Shown here piece after piece: positions 1-8,882 of a DNA stretch of 39,783 nucleotides. Position 1 is the first letter of the stretch; every line of letters starts with the position of its first letter. The notes below the pieces were generated by a model, which was not told the DNA's origin, searched no databases, and saw nothing but the letters and a program-made list of their open reading frames with translations. The stretch covers positions 1 to 39,783 of the forward strand of contig JAQXNC010000042.1 in the NCBI GenBank assembly GCA_029097145.1, read 5' to 3'. Made by a program: the position numbers and the translations under genes. This stretch comes from Bacillota bacterium. GTDB lineage: Bacteria > Bacillota_I > Bacilli_A > Erysipelotrichales > Erysipelotrichaceae.

Positions 1-7
1 CTCTAAT

Positions 8-460
8 ATGATATTAAATAATGTATCATTTCTTGACTGTATCTTTCGTGAATGTGATCTTGCCAATAAAGAATTTGAGAATATATTTATTATTCGTACA
101 GAATTCTTTAACTCACGTTTAACAGGTGTTAATATATCCAAAAGTAAACTTCAGGATGTTCTTTTCGGTGATTCACTTATGAACTATTTTACAATTTCAG
201 ATTGTGCTGTTGAAAATACTGAATTTATTAACTGTAATCTTATCTCTTCGAGACTCTTTAATTTAAAACTTAAAAACACCGAGTTTAAAGAATCGGTTAT
301 GCGTGATTTTGAGGTAATAAACACATCATTAAAAGGAATTGATCTATCAACTGATGAAATCAGTAATCTGCTTGTAAATATTGGCGATATAGCTGGTATC
401 AAGGTTAATATGTCACAGGCAATAGATTTGCTTAAACTGTTAGAAATAGAGGTTAAATAA
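8..460 (+). CDS. Pentapeptide-repeat-like protein (probably truncated at 5' by window edge)
   Basis: ORF with A(D/N)LxF-like quasi-repeats (FRECDLANKEFENIFIIRTEF, NTEFINCNLISSRLFNLKLKNTEF); overlaps the next ORF start (TAATGG). Confidence 0.5.
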   Translation: MILNNVSFLDCIFRECDLANKEFENIFIIRTEFFNSRLTGVNISKSKLQDVLFGDSLMNYFTISDCAVENTEFINCNLISSRLFNLKLKNTEFKESVMRDFEVINTSLKGIDLSTDEISNLLVNIGDIAGIKVNMSQAIDLLKLLEIEVK

Positions 461-1146
461 TGGAACATTATGATATAAATGGTAAATATTCATATACACT
501 AGGTATGTCAATCAGTATTGAATTAATTAATAATCATCCAGAACTTGTTTCTAAAGTTTATTATTCCAGCAGGATGAATATAAATGAGAATTACGATAAA
601 TTAAAAAAACTTTGTGAAAAACATCATATAGAACTGATCAATGATGACCATGTGATAGATTCTCTTTCAGTTAAGGAAAACTGTTATGTTATTGCGGTAT
701 TTAGAAAATTTATTAATGAACTTAGATCACCTAATCATCTGGTAATCTATGGACATGATGATGAAGGGGCTTTAGGCACTATTCTAAGAACAGCAGTTTC
801 CTTTAATCATCGTGATATTATCCTGATTAATAATCATACCGATTACTTCAATCCTAAGGTAGTAAGAGCCAGTATGGGAGCTGTATTTTATACAAATATA
901 AAAAGATATTCATCAGTTGATGAATATCTAAATGATTATCCTTCAAGACATATATATTCAATATCTAATGAAGGAGATACTGAATTAAGTGATGTGACAT
1001 ATGAAGAACCGTATTCACTTGTCTATGGTTATGATATCGGAAGTAAAATTTATATTTCACATAATAACTCAAAGAAGATATCTGATCCTTTACTCTTTGC
1101 GATATCACTTCACCATTTCTATTCGGAATCAAAACGTAAACGATAG
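460..1146 (+). CDS. TrmH/SpoU-like (SPOUT) RNA methyltransferase homologue, possibly degenerate
   Basis: SPOUT-like N-terminal motif (VVRASMGAVFYTNI) and overall layout; the usual NEGSGL and SLNLSVA motifs are not recognisable. Confidence 0.55.
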   Translation: MEHYDINGKYSYTLGMSISIELINNHPELVSKVYYSSRMNINENYDKLKKLCEKHHIELINDDHVIDSLSVKENCYVIAVFRKFINELRSPNHLVIYGHDDEGALGTILRTAVSFNHRDIILINNHTDYFNPKVVRASMGAVFYTNIKRYSSVDEYLNDYPSRHIYSISNEGDTELSDVTYEEPYSLVYGYDIGSKIYISHNNSKKISDPLLFAISLHHFYSESKRKR

Positions 1147-1937
1147 GTACATCTTTGACAAAGAGGGGATATTAAAACTCCTCTTTTCATATTATCAATG
1201 ATACTGATATATTTATCTGAATTGATTATCTCGCGCAGTGATTTTTCGTTAATGTTTCCAATTGTGGTATGCCCAGCTGCATCAAGACAACACAAGACCA
1301 CATCACCATTGCATCTGATACCAAGCATATTTCTTGCACCATAACATCTGCCTCTACTAGATATATATGGATCGTTAATATCAGGCCATTTAAACAATTC
1401 CTGAATATAAATATATACATTATCTTTAATATAATATGAATCTTTTTTAGTGGTCAATTTGACACTGTACTTTGTGTTTAATTCATCATAATAATGTCTG
1501 GCTTTCCCTTTAAGATTATTTATGTCATAAAATCTCAATTCTATTGCAGTATCTGAACTGGTTTTAATTAACTGATTAATGGTATCAAAATATCGGTCAT
1601 CGATATTAAGTGTATCGATACTGTGAATTGAAACAGAAAGTTTGCGTAATGATGGATGCTTAAGTATATCAGGAAATTTATACAAAAGCGTGCCATTAGT
1701 AACTAATTGAACTTTAAGCGATAGTAAATCACAATAGTTCATAACTTCATCAAAAAAAGGATGAGATAAAGGTTCACCAAGAATATGCAGATAAACATAA
1801 TCGGTGATAGTTTTAATCTCATCCAGATTCTTTTTTATTTTATCTAATGACATGAAGTCATGACTCTTTATAGCTTCACAAAAAGAACAGTTTAAATTAC
1901 ATGAATTAGTTATTTCAAGATAAATACGTTTAATCAT
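1119..1937 (-). CDS. Radical SAM/SPASM domain protein
   Basis: CNLNCSFCE radical SAM CxxxCxxC motif and C-terminal Cys cluster (CNGDVVLCCLDAAGHTTIGNINEKSLREI...CQRC). Confidence 0.85.
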   Translation of the reverse strand: MIKRIYLEITNSCNLNCSFCEAIKSHDFMSLDKIKKNLDEIKTITDYVYLHILGEPLSHPFFDEVMNYCDLLSLKVQLVTNGTLLYKFPDILKHPSLRKLSVSIHSIDTLNIDDRYFDTINQLIKTSSDTAIELRFYDINNLKGKARHYYDELNTKYSVKLTTKKDSYYIKDNVYIYIQELFKWPDINDPYISSRGRCYGARNMLGIRCNGDVVLCCLDAAGHTTIGNINEKSLREIINSDKYISIIDNMKRGVLISPLCQRCTYRLRFDSE

Positions 1938-1951
1938 GAAATAATTATAGC

Positions 1952-2686
1952 TTAATTATTGATAAAACGAGAGAGGAATTGTCTTGTTCTTTCATTTTTA
2001 GGATTTGTAAAGATCTCATCAGGAGTACCACTTTCAGCAATTACACCCTTATCCATGAAAACAACACGACTTGAAACATCCTTTGCAAACTGCATTTCAT
2101 GCGTAACAATCACCATTGTTAATCCTTCATCAGCCAAGTCTTTCATAACTTCTAAAACATCGTTGACCATTTCTGGATCAAGAGCACTTGTAGGCTCGTC
2201 AAAAAGAATTATTTCAGGATTCATGCATAGAGCTCTGGCGATTGCGACACGTTGTTTCTGTCCACCGGATAATGTAGTACTTGAAGCATCTTTAAAGGCA
2301 GCCATTCCAACTTTTTCAAGGTAATGCAATGCGCGATTACGCGCTTCTTCCTTTGATATTTTTAAGACCTTAGTCTGCCCGATAGTACAGTTATCCAAAA
2401 CATTCAGATTATCAAAGAGATTAAAATTCTGAAAGACCATTGTAATTCTTGAACGATACTGATTGATATTCATACCTTTTGAAAGGATGTTTTTACCACC
2501 AAAATAAATCGCTCCATCATTCGGCTTTTCTAGCAGATTGATACATCTTAAAAGGGTAGATTTACCACTTCCTGATGAACCGATAATTGTTACAACTTCA
2601 CCTTTAGAAATATTTAAATCAATACCTTTTAAAACTTCCAGGTTACCAAATGATTTTTTTAGATTCTTAATTTCAAGCAGTTCCAT
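1952..2686 (-). CDS. Amino-acid (probably lysine) ABC transporter ATP-binding protein
   Basis: Walker [18 protein letters not shown] signature, Walker [14 protein letters not shown]; operon downstream of a lysine riboswitch. Confidence 0.93.
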   Translation of the reverse strand: MELLEIKNLKKSFGNLEVLKGIDLNISKGEVVTIIGSSGSGKSTLLRCINLLEKPNDGAIYFGGKNILSKGMNINQYRSRITMVFQNFNLFDNLNVLDNCTIGQTKVLKISKEEARNRALHYLEKVGMAAFKDASSTTLSGGQKQRVAIARALCMNPEIILFDEPTSALDPEMVNDVLEVMKDLADEGLTMVIVTHEMQFAKDVSSRVVFMDKGVIAESGTPDEIFTNPKNERTRQFLSRFINN

Positions 2687-2695
2687 ATTTTTCTC

Positions 2696-3424
2696 CTAGC
2701 TGCAGAAATCAACATGTGAGTTTCTGTCTGATTTGTTGATACGTCTTTCAGTGTAATTTAACAGAAGTGACGCTAATGATGTCAATATCAAGTAGATAAC
2801 AGCTGAAACAAGATAAGTTTCAATATATCTGTAGTTACTTCCAGCTATAGAAGATGTCTGGAAGAATAATTCGGTAATTGATAACACATTCAGCATCGAA
2901 CTGTCTTTAATATTTACAATTAACTGATTTCCAATTGAAGGAAAGCTATTTTTAATCGCCTGAGGGAAGATGATATAAATCAATGCATCAAATGAACTCA
3001 TTCCAAGACTCTTAGCTGCTTCACTTTGTCCTTTTGATATTGACTGAATACCAGAACGGATAATCTCCGCCATATATGCACCAGTATTAACAGAAATAAC
3101 TGTTAATCCGGCAGTCAGGTAGTTCCAATGGAAAACAGGTTTTAAGAAGTAATAGAAGAATAAAGCCTGAACCATCATAGGCGTTCCGCGTAATACCCAG
3201 ATATAAAAACGTGTAAAGAGTTGTGACACTTTTTTAATAATAATTACGAAATTAGAATCAGTCTCATTAATTTCGATAGCTCTAATACCGCCAATTACTA
3301 ATCCAATTAACAACCCGACTATAGTTCCAACAAACGCAAAGAGTAATGTTAACATTACTCCATGCATGAACATATCGAAGTTATTGATGAATATAGATAG
3401 AGCCTTGGCTAAATCGATACTCAT
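2696..3424 (-). CDS. Amino-acid ABC transporter permease (His/Glu/Gln/Arg/opine family)
   Basis: EAAKSLGMSSFDALIYIIFPQAIKNSFPSIGNQLI EAA-loop region; operon context. Confidence 0.92.
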   Translation of the reverse strand: MSIDLAKALSIFINNFDMFMHGVMLTLLFAFVGTIVGLLIGLVIGGIRAIEINETDSNFVIIIKKVSQLFTRFYIWVLRGTPMMVQALFFYYFLKPVFHWNYLTAGLTVISVNTGAYMAEIIRSGIQSISKGQSEAAKSLGMSSFDALIYIIFPQAIKNSFPSIGNQLIVNIKDSSMLNVLSITELFFQTSSIAGSNYRYIETYLVSAVIYLILTSLASLLLNYTERRINKSDRNSHVDFCS

Positions 3425-3426
3425 GA

Positions 3427-4242
3427 TTATTCCTCTGTAGGCTGGTTTTCAACTGCTGTTGCCATTAACTGCATTCTTGTATCTTCATCGATAGATGAAA
3501 GAGCATTTGCAACAGCATTAAAGAAATCTGAACCTCTTGTTCCTTCAGCTAAGCCGATAGAAACAGTTGTATCACAATCAAATCCCTGACCTTCAGCAAA
3601 TTCTACTACAGCCAAATCTTTATTAGCTTCAACTACGCCAATAGCTACAGCCATTTCAGCAGTAATACCATCAACATCACCAGCCTGTAATGCTACAACC
3701 ATTTCAGGATATGTTGCCTTAGGTGTTACGTGATTTACACCTTCAATCTGATCGATAACATCATCATAGTTTGTGTTAAGCTGACCGATTACATTTTTAC
3801 CACTGAAATCCTGAATTGAAGTAAATCCAGCTTCTTCGCTTCCAGCTCTGACAATCATAATCATGCCATGAGAATCATAATAAGGATCAGTGAAATCAAT
3901 ACCTTCTTCTCTTTCAGCGTTTGCAGTCATACCAGCAATAATTGCATCTATTTCACCGTTCTGTAAAGCTACAGGTAATCCACCCCAAGCCATCTTCTTA
4001 ACAACAAGTTTCTTACCTAATGAATCTGCAATTCTTTGAGCAATCATTACATCATAACCATCGCAGTATCCACCGTCGATTTCAACGCTTGTATCACTAG
4101 GACTTGAAATCTGATAGTTAAATGGTGCATAAGCACATTCCATACCTACAGTAAATGTGTCATCTACTGTTTCGGTGTTGTTGTTTGAGTTACAGCCAGT
4201 CATTGCCAGTAATAGGCATAGGATAAATAATAATTTCTTCAT
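3427..4242 (-). CDS. Amino-acid ABC transporter substrate-binding lipoprotein
   Basis: Signal peptide with lipobox (LLLAMTGC), SBP_bac_3 features (VGMECAYAPFNYQ, GYDVMIAQRIA). Confidence 0.92.
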   Translation of the reverse strand: MKKLLFILCLLLAMTGCNSNNNTETVDDTFTVGMECAYAPFNYQISSPSDTSVEIDGGYCDGYDVMIAQRIADSLGKKLVVKKMAWGGLPVALQNGEIDAIIAGMTANAEREEGIDFTDPYYDSHGMIMIVRAGSEEAGFTSIQDFSGKNVIGQLNTNYDDVIDQIEGVNHVTPKATYPEMVVALQAGDVDGITAEMAVAIGVVEANKDLAVVEFAEGQGFDCDTTVSIGLAEGTRGSDFFNAVANALSSIDEDTRMQLMATAVENQPTEE

Positions 4243-4252
4243 AAAGACCTCC

Positions 4253-4288
4253 TGAAATAAAATAAATCATATGCTACAACATATGATT
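4253..4288 (-). terminator. Expression-platform terminator hairpin of the lysine riboswitch
   Basis: Minus strand AATCATATG-TTGTAG-CATATGATT followed by TTATTTTATTT. Confidence 0.7.
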
Positions 4289-4475
4289 CTATCAGACAAG
4301 TCTCATTGTTATAGCGCCACTACAATTAAGTAGGAGTGTTAATGGTATTTCCATTAACCCCATATCATCCGTGCGTCCACAAATGATATTCGGCGATGAT
4401 TGCCTTTCGTATAGATCATCACCCACCGGCTAACTATACTACTAATCTGCATCGCTACCTCTATAAATTTATTTT
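4289..4475 (-). promoter_or_regulatory. Lysine riboswitch (L box) aptamer
   Basis: Minus strand has GAGGTAGCGATGCAG...TTAGTAGTA...CCGGTGGG...ACGAAAGGCAATCATCGCCGAATATCATTTGTGGACGCACGGATGATATGGGG..., matching L-box conserved elements (AGAGGUGCG, GAAAGG, CGCCGAA). Confidence 0.9.
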
Positions 4476-4547
4476 ACATGTTTTATATTAGACTTATTTA
4501 TTTATATTGTCAACAAAATGATAATATTTTCAAATAATTCTGAAAAA

Positions 4548-5294
4548 TTAATCATCGTTTTCATGTTGCCAGAGATTGACCTGTTTTTGATTGTGAAGAG
4601 CCAACAAAAAGTTTTCTTTGGCATGTGGATACTTATGATAAAGTGCGTGCAGCATATCCTTTGCTTCTTGACGCATTGTATATCCATCGTTAGGACACCC
4701 GCTTTTTATCTTAGGTATTTCAAGTTCAATAGCTGTTTTCTTGATATCGTTTTCGAAGGAATATATAAAAGGTCTAATAAACATTATATCCTGAGTGCTA
4801 AGATGCATCTTGGGATCAAAGGTCGCAATCTTACCTCCGTATATCATGTTCATTAAGAGTGTTTCAATCGCATCATCAGCATGATGACCAAAGGCTACTT
4901 TATTACAGCCAAGTTCTTTAGCTGTTTTGATTACAGCGCCTTTTTTGAGCTTTGAGCAAAGACTGCACTGTATTTCATTATTTTTGAGATTTAACTTCAG
5001 GATATCGGCTATCTGACTTTTTTCTTCATGAATTTCTATCGGATATTTGGCAAACCATTCACGTATTGGTTTAAAATCTTCTTCACCAAAATTTAAATTA
5101 ATATGAATACCGATAATTCTGAAGTGTTTATTAAAAGTATTGGCAGATAAGAACTGATAAAGATATAGTGAATAAAGTAAAAGATTAGAGTCTTTGCCGC
5201 CACTTAATCCAACTCCAATAACGTCACCATCTTCAATTAGACCATAATCCTGATCTGCTTTACGCATAGCTGCTAAAATCTTTTTTATAGGCAT
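4548..5294 (-). CDS. ttcA: TtcA/TilS-like PP-loop ATPase (tRNA 2-thiocytidine-type)
   Basis: PP-loop SGGKDS; CSLCSKLKKGAV and FGHHADDAIETLLMN; start taken at the second ATG (track start 5300). Confidence 0.75.
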   Translation of the reverse strand: MPIKKILAAMRKADQDYGLIEDGDVIGVGLSGGKDSNLLLYSLYLYQFLSANTFNKHFRIIGIHINLNFGEEDFKPIREWFAKYPIEIHEEKSQIADILKLNLKNNEIQCSLCSKLKKGAVIKTAKELGCNKVAFGHHADDAIETLLMNMIYGGKIATFDPKMHLSTQDIMFIRPFIYSFENDIKKTAIELEIPKIKSGCPNDGYTMRQEAKDMLHALYHKYPHAKENFLLALHNQKQVNLWQHENDD

Positions 5295-5357
5295 AATCAT
5301 ATTTTATACCAAACATTATCAATATTACAGATTAAATTTGATATAATATTGAATGCT

Positions 5358-6203
5358 ATGAATAAAGTTTTGTTTGTAAATAAACCAAAGGGTATAACTT
5401 CGTTTGACTTATGCTTTAGAATGCGCCGGGTATTTAACACTAAAAGTATTGGTCATACAGGAACTCTGGACCCAAATGCGACAGGTGTTATGATTGTGCT
5501 GATTGATAAAGCCTGTAAAATAAATCAGTTTATTGTTAAGGATACTAAGGAATATATCGCAACTGTAAAGCTGGGATTTATGACCGATACACTTGATGTT
5601 GATGGTGAAACAATAAAAAAAGAAGAATATAGAAATCCATCGAAAGATGAATATCTTGAGGCTTTTAAAAAGTTTATTGGCAGATATACTCAAATACCAC
5701 CAATGACATCAGCAATCAAGGTAAAGGGGAAGAAACTGATTGATTATAAACGTGAAGGAAAAGCTATAGAGATTCCAAAGCGAGAAGTAGAGATATTCAA
5801 TCTTGAACTTCTTGAATATTTTGAAGATGGATTTAAATTTAAGGCAAATGTATCCAGTGGTACATACATAAGAACACTTATGAAGGACATACTTGAGTCG
5901 ATGGGACTTATTGGTACACTTATGGAACTCGAAAGGACTAGTGTTGGTTCGATTCATCTTGATATGTGTGATAATCTTGAAGATATTATTCAGGGTAATT
6001 ATCATTTACATGATATTTATGATGTATTAAAAGATAATTATGAAGTTATTGATTATCCTTGTGATATTGATATTAGAAATGGTAAGAGAATTAAATTAGA
6101 TACATCAAGTGATGAAGTGATGATAGTTAAAGATAAAGAAGTATTAGCTATTTATGGAAGAGAAAAGGGTAATATCTATAGGAGTATTAGAGGTTTATTT
6201 TAA
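5358..6203 (+). CDS. truB: tRNA pseudouridine(55) synthase TruB
   Basis: NKPKGITSFD, GHTGTLDPNATGVM, SSGTYIRTLMKDI motifs; ATG at 5358 preferred over the TTG at 5349 in the track. Confidence 0.93.
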   Translation: MNKVLFVNKPKGITSFDLCFRMRRVFNTKSIGHTGTLDPNATGVMIVLIDKACKINQFIVKDTKEYIATVKLGFMTDTLDVDGETIKKEEYRNPSKDEYLEAFKKFIGRYTQIPPMTSAIKVKGKKLIDYKREGKAIEIPKREVEIFNLELLEYFEDGFKFKANVSSGTYIRTLMKDILESMGLIGTLMELERTSVGSIHLDMCDNLEDIIQGNYHLHDIYDVLKDNYEVIDYPCDIDIRNGKRIKLDTSSDEVMIVKDKEVLAIYGREKGNIYRSIRGLF

Positions 6204-7141
6204 TGGAAATAGTGTATTTTGATATAAATGATCCAATAGAAATCAATGGAAGTCTATCGGCGTGTATAGGTTATTTTGATGGTCTTCATAGAGGGCATCA
6301 GGCTTTAGTAAACAAGGTTAAGGAAGAAGCGAAGAAAAACGGTTCCAGAACATGTCTTATTACCTTCTTTCCAGATCCCAAGGATGTCATAACAAATACC
6401 AAAAACAAGCATATACAGGATTTTGATACCCGTCTAAAGATAATCGAATCAATGGGTATAGATGTATGTGTTATTGGTCATTTTTCAATTGAGTTATGTC
6501 ATACATCGAAAGATGATTTTTTCAATAAAGTTTTAATGAATTTAAATCTTAAGTGTCTTGTCTGCGGTTTTGATTTTCATTATGCAGATAAAGGTAGTGG
6601 AAATTATGAAACGTTAATGGCTGCTGCTAAGGATAAATTCGATGTTTATGTGATTGATTCTGTAAATTATCATGGCGAAAAGATTTCATCTACAAGAATC
6701 AGAAATGCCATTATTGATGGTAATATTGAACTTGTAAACAATATGCTCGGTTATGATTATCATTTAAGAGGACAGGTAGTTCATGGTAAAAGATATGGAC
6801 ATATTTTAGGATTTCCGACAGCGAATCTCTCTATTAATGATGAAACATTAATTCTTAAAGAAGGTGTTTATATTGGCTATACAAAGGTTAATGATGTTTA
6901 CTATAAATCAATGATTAACATTGGATATAACGAAACAATTGCCTCTGATAATCCAAAGACAATCGAAGTCCATATACTGGATTTTAATGATGATATATAT
7001 GATTGTGAAATTCTGGTATACTTCACAACTAAAATTAGAGATACTAAGAAATTTGCTTCACTTGAAGAATTAAAAAAACAGTTATCAGCTGATGTAAAAA
7101 AAGCAGGTGATTTAGATGAAAGACAAGACTTTATTCTATAA
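6203..7141 (+). CDS. ribF: Bifunctional riboflavin kinase/FAD synthetase
   Basis: CIGYFDGLHRGHQALV, SSTRIRNAI, GRYGHILGFPTANL-like flavokinase motif; adjacent to truB as in many Firmicutes. Confidence 0.93.
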   Translation: MEIVYFDINDPIEINGSLSACIGYFDGLHRGHQALVNKVKEEAKKNGSRTCLITFFPDPKDVITNTKNKHIQDFDTRLKIIESMGIDVCVIGHFSIELCHTSKDDFFNKVLMNLNLKCLVCGFDFHYADKGSGNYETLMAAAKDKFDVYVIDSVNYHGEKISSTRIRNAIIDGNIELVNNMLGYDYHLRGQVVHGKRYGHILGFPTANLSINDETLILKEGVYIGYTKVNDVYYKSMINIGYNETIASDNPKTIEVHILDFNDDIYDCEILVYFTTKIRDTKKFASLEELKKQLSADVKKAGDLDERQDFIL

Positions 7142-8420
7142 TCGAATGCAGGATATATATAAAGATGAATATGATGAATTTCTAAAAGCGCTAGAAGATA
7201 AACCTATTTCATCTTTTTATATCAACTCATTAAAAGATTCAAAAGAGAATATTCTTCATGAGATTGGTTTTAAGTATAAGGAAGGTAGATATAATCCTGA
7301 TTCATATTATTATGAAGATGTACAGATTGGGAAGACAATAGCCAACGATTTAGGATTGATATATCCACAGGAAATGAGCGCTTCAATTCCATCATTAATC
7401 CTTAATCCAAAGGAGAATTCATGTATCGTCGATATGTGCAGTGCACCTGGTGGCAAAAGTATCAATCTGGCTTGTATATCAAAGGATAGTGGTATTCTGA
7501 TATCTAATGAATACGAATATAAAAGGGCTATGATTCTGACATCAAACCTTGAAAGAATGGGCATCAGCAACGTGATAGTGACGAATAAAAACGGAGATGA
7601 TCTGGCAGTTTCTTTAATGGGGGTTGCTGATTATGTATTGCTTGATGCACCATGCAGTGGCGAAGGAATGATTAGAAAGAATCATGAAATAATTGATAAT
7701 TACTCAATGGATAATATCGAGTTGTGTTCATTAAGACAGAAACAGCTGATTGAAAATGCCTATGATATTTTAAAAGAGGGCGGTTATCTTGTATATAGTA
7801 CCTGTACTTATGCCAAAGAGGAAAACGAAGATATCGTTCATGACTTTCTGAAAAGGCATGAGGATATGGAATTAATGACAATAGATAATCGTTTTATAAG
7901 AAGGGGTATAAACGATCCTAATATGGTTCGTTTTACTGTTCTTGATGGAACTGAAGGTCAGTTTGTAAGTTTAATGAGAAAGAATTCTGCAGGTTTCTCA
8001 AAAAAAATGACATACAAAAAACCTGTCAGAAATAAGATTATTGAAGAATTTATTAAAGAGAATCTATGTCTTGATGAATATTATATATATGAACAGAACG
8101 GGTATTATTATATGTCATTAAAACCATTATGGGACTTAGGAAAAAACGTTCTTCGTTATGGTATCTATATTGGAGAAATCAAGAAGAATATTTTCTATCC
8201 ATCTCATAATCTTTTCCGATCTAATGCATTGAGAAACTGTTTTAAGAAAGTCATTGAACTTAATGATGAAGAATATCTGAAGTATCGTAGTGGTTTGAAT
8301 TTGTATCATGAAGATGCCAATGGCTATTATTTATTGACTTATCATGGCTATGCCTTTGCATATACAAAGGCTACCAAAGGTGACTTAAAGAATAAATATC
8401 CAAAAGGCCTTAGATATTAA
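7116..8420 (+). CDS. RsmB/NOP-family (RsmF-like) rRNA cytosine-C5 methyltransferase
   Basis: VDMCSAPGGKS, DAPCSGEGMIRK, VYSTCTYAKEENE motifs. Confidence 0.9.
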   Translation: MKDKTLFYNRMQDIYKDEYDEFLKALEDKPISSFYINSLKDSKENILHEIGFKYKEGRYNPDSYYYEDVQIGKTIANDLGLIYPQEMSASIPSLILNPKENSCIVDMCSAPGGKSINLACISKDSGILISNEYEYKRAMILTSNLERMGISNVIVTNKNGDDLAVSLMGVADYVLLDAPCSGEGMIRKNHEIIDNYSMDNIELCSLRQKQLIENAYDILKEGGYLVYSTCTYAKEENEDIVHDFLKRHEDMELMTIDNRFIRRGINDPNMVRFTVLDGTEGQFVSLMRKNSAGFSKKMTYKKPVRNKIIEEFIKENLCLDEYYIYEQNGYYYMSLKPLWDLGKNVLRYGIYIGEIKKNIFYPSHNLFRSNALRNCFKKVIELNDEEYLKYRSGLNLYHEDANGYYLLTYHGYAFAYTKATKGDLKNKYPKGLRY

Positions 8421-8476
8421 GTCGGTAATTAATATTTATACATTTTAGTGCTATAATTATAAAAAAGGAGACCAGT

Positions 8477-8806
8477 ATGGCAATTGAATATATTAAATTA
8501 CAAGGTGATAGCGATAATGGACTAGCAATGATGAGCCTTGATTCTATTAGAGATATTGTATATTTTGCAGTATCAAAAGTTAAAGGTATTGTATTACCAA
8601 AAAAGCCTCTTGATTTGGTTGATTTAAAAGTCAAGGAAGATAAACTTTCTGTTAATCTGAATGTTAAACTGCTGCAGAATCTTGATATCGCAAAAACATG
8701 TGAAACAATTCAGGAAAATGTGTATCGTACAGTTCTTGAGATGACTAACATTAAATGCGAAGATATCAATATTGATATCTGTGGTTTTATCAGCGACAAG
8801 GACTAA
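8477..8806 (+). CDS. Asp23/Gls24-family envelope stress-like protein
   Basis: Small protein with VQENVxxxVxxMTxxxxxxINIxICG-like C-terminus; RBS AAAGGAG and TATAAT upstream. Confidence 0.6.
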   Translation: MAIEYIKLQGDSDNGLAMMSLDSIRDIVYFAVSKVKGIVLPKKPLDLVDLKVKEDKLSVNLNVKLLQNLDIAKTCETIQENVYRTVLEMTNIKCEDINIDICGFISDKD

Positions 8807-8809
8807 AAG

Positions 8810-8837
8810 GGTTACCGTCTATCGGTAATCTTTTTTT
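8810..8837 (+). terminator. Rho-independent terminator
   Basis: GGTTACCGTCTATCGGTAATC followed by T-run. Confidence 0.75.
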
Positions 8838-8841
8838 ACAA

Positions 8842-8882
8842 TAAAAAACAGATTCCACTAAAATTTGGAATCTGTTTTTTAT
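8842..8882. terminator. Bidirectional terminator between convergent genes
   Basis: AAAAAACAGATTCCACTAAAATTTGGAATCTGTTTTTTATT. Confidence 0.85.

Noticed and set aside
184-468. Antisense and overlapping ORFs in the track (e.g. 184-468 -, 5409-5693 -, 22373-22954 -, 36492-36935 -)
   Set aside because: Opposite strongly supported genes, no RBS or family motifs; coding shadow.
4518-4856. 112-aa ORF on plus strand
   Set aside because: Antisense to the PP-loop ATPase gene and without recognisable motifs.
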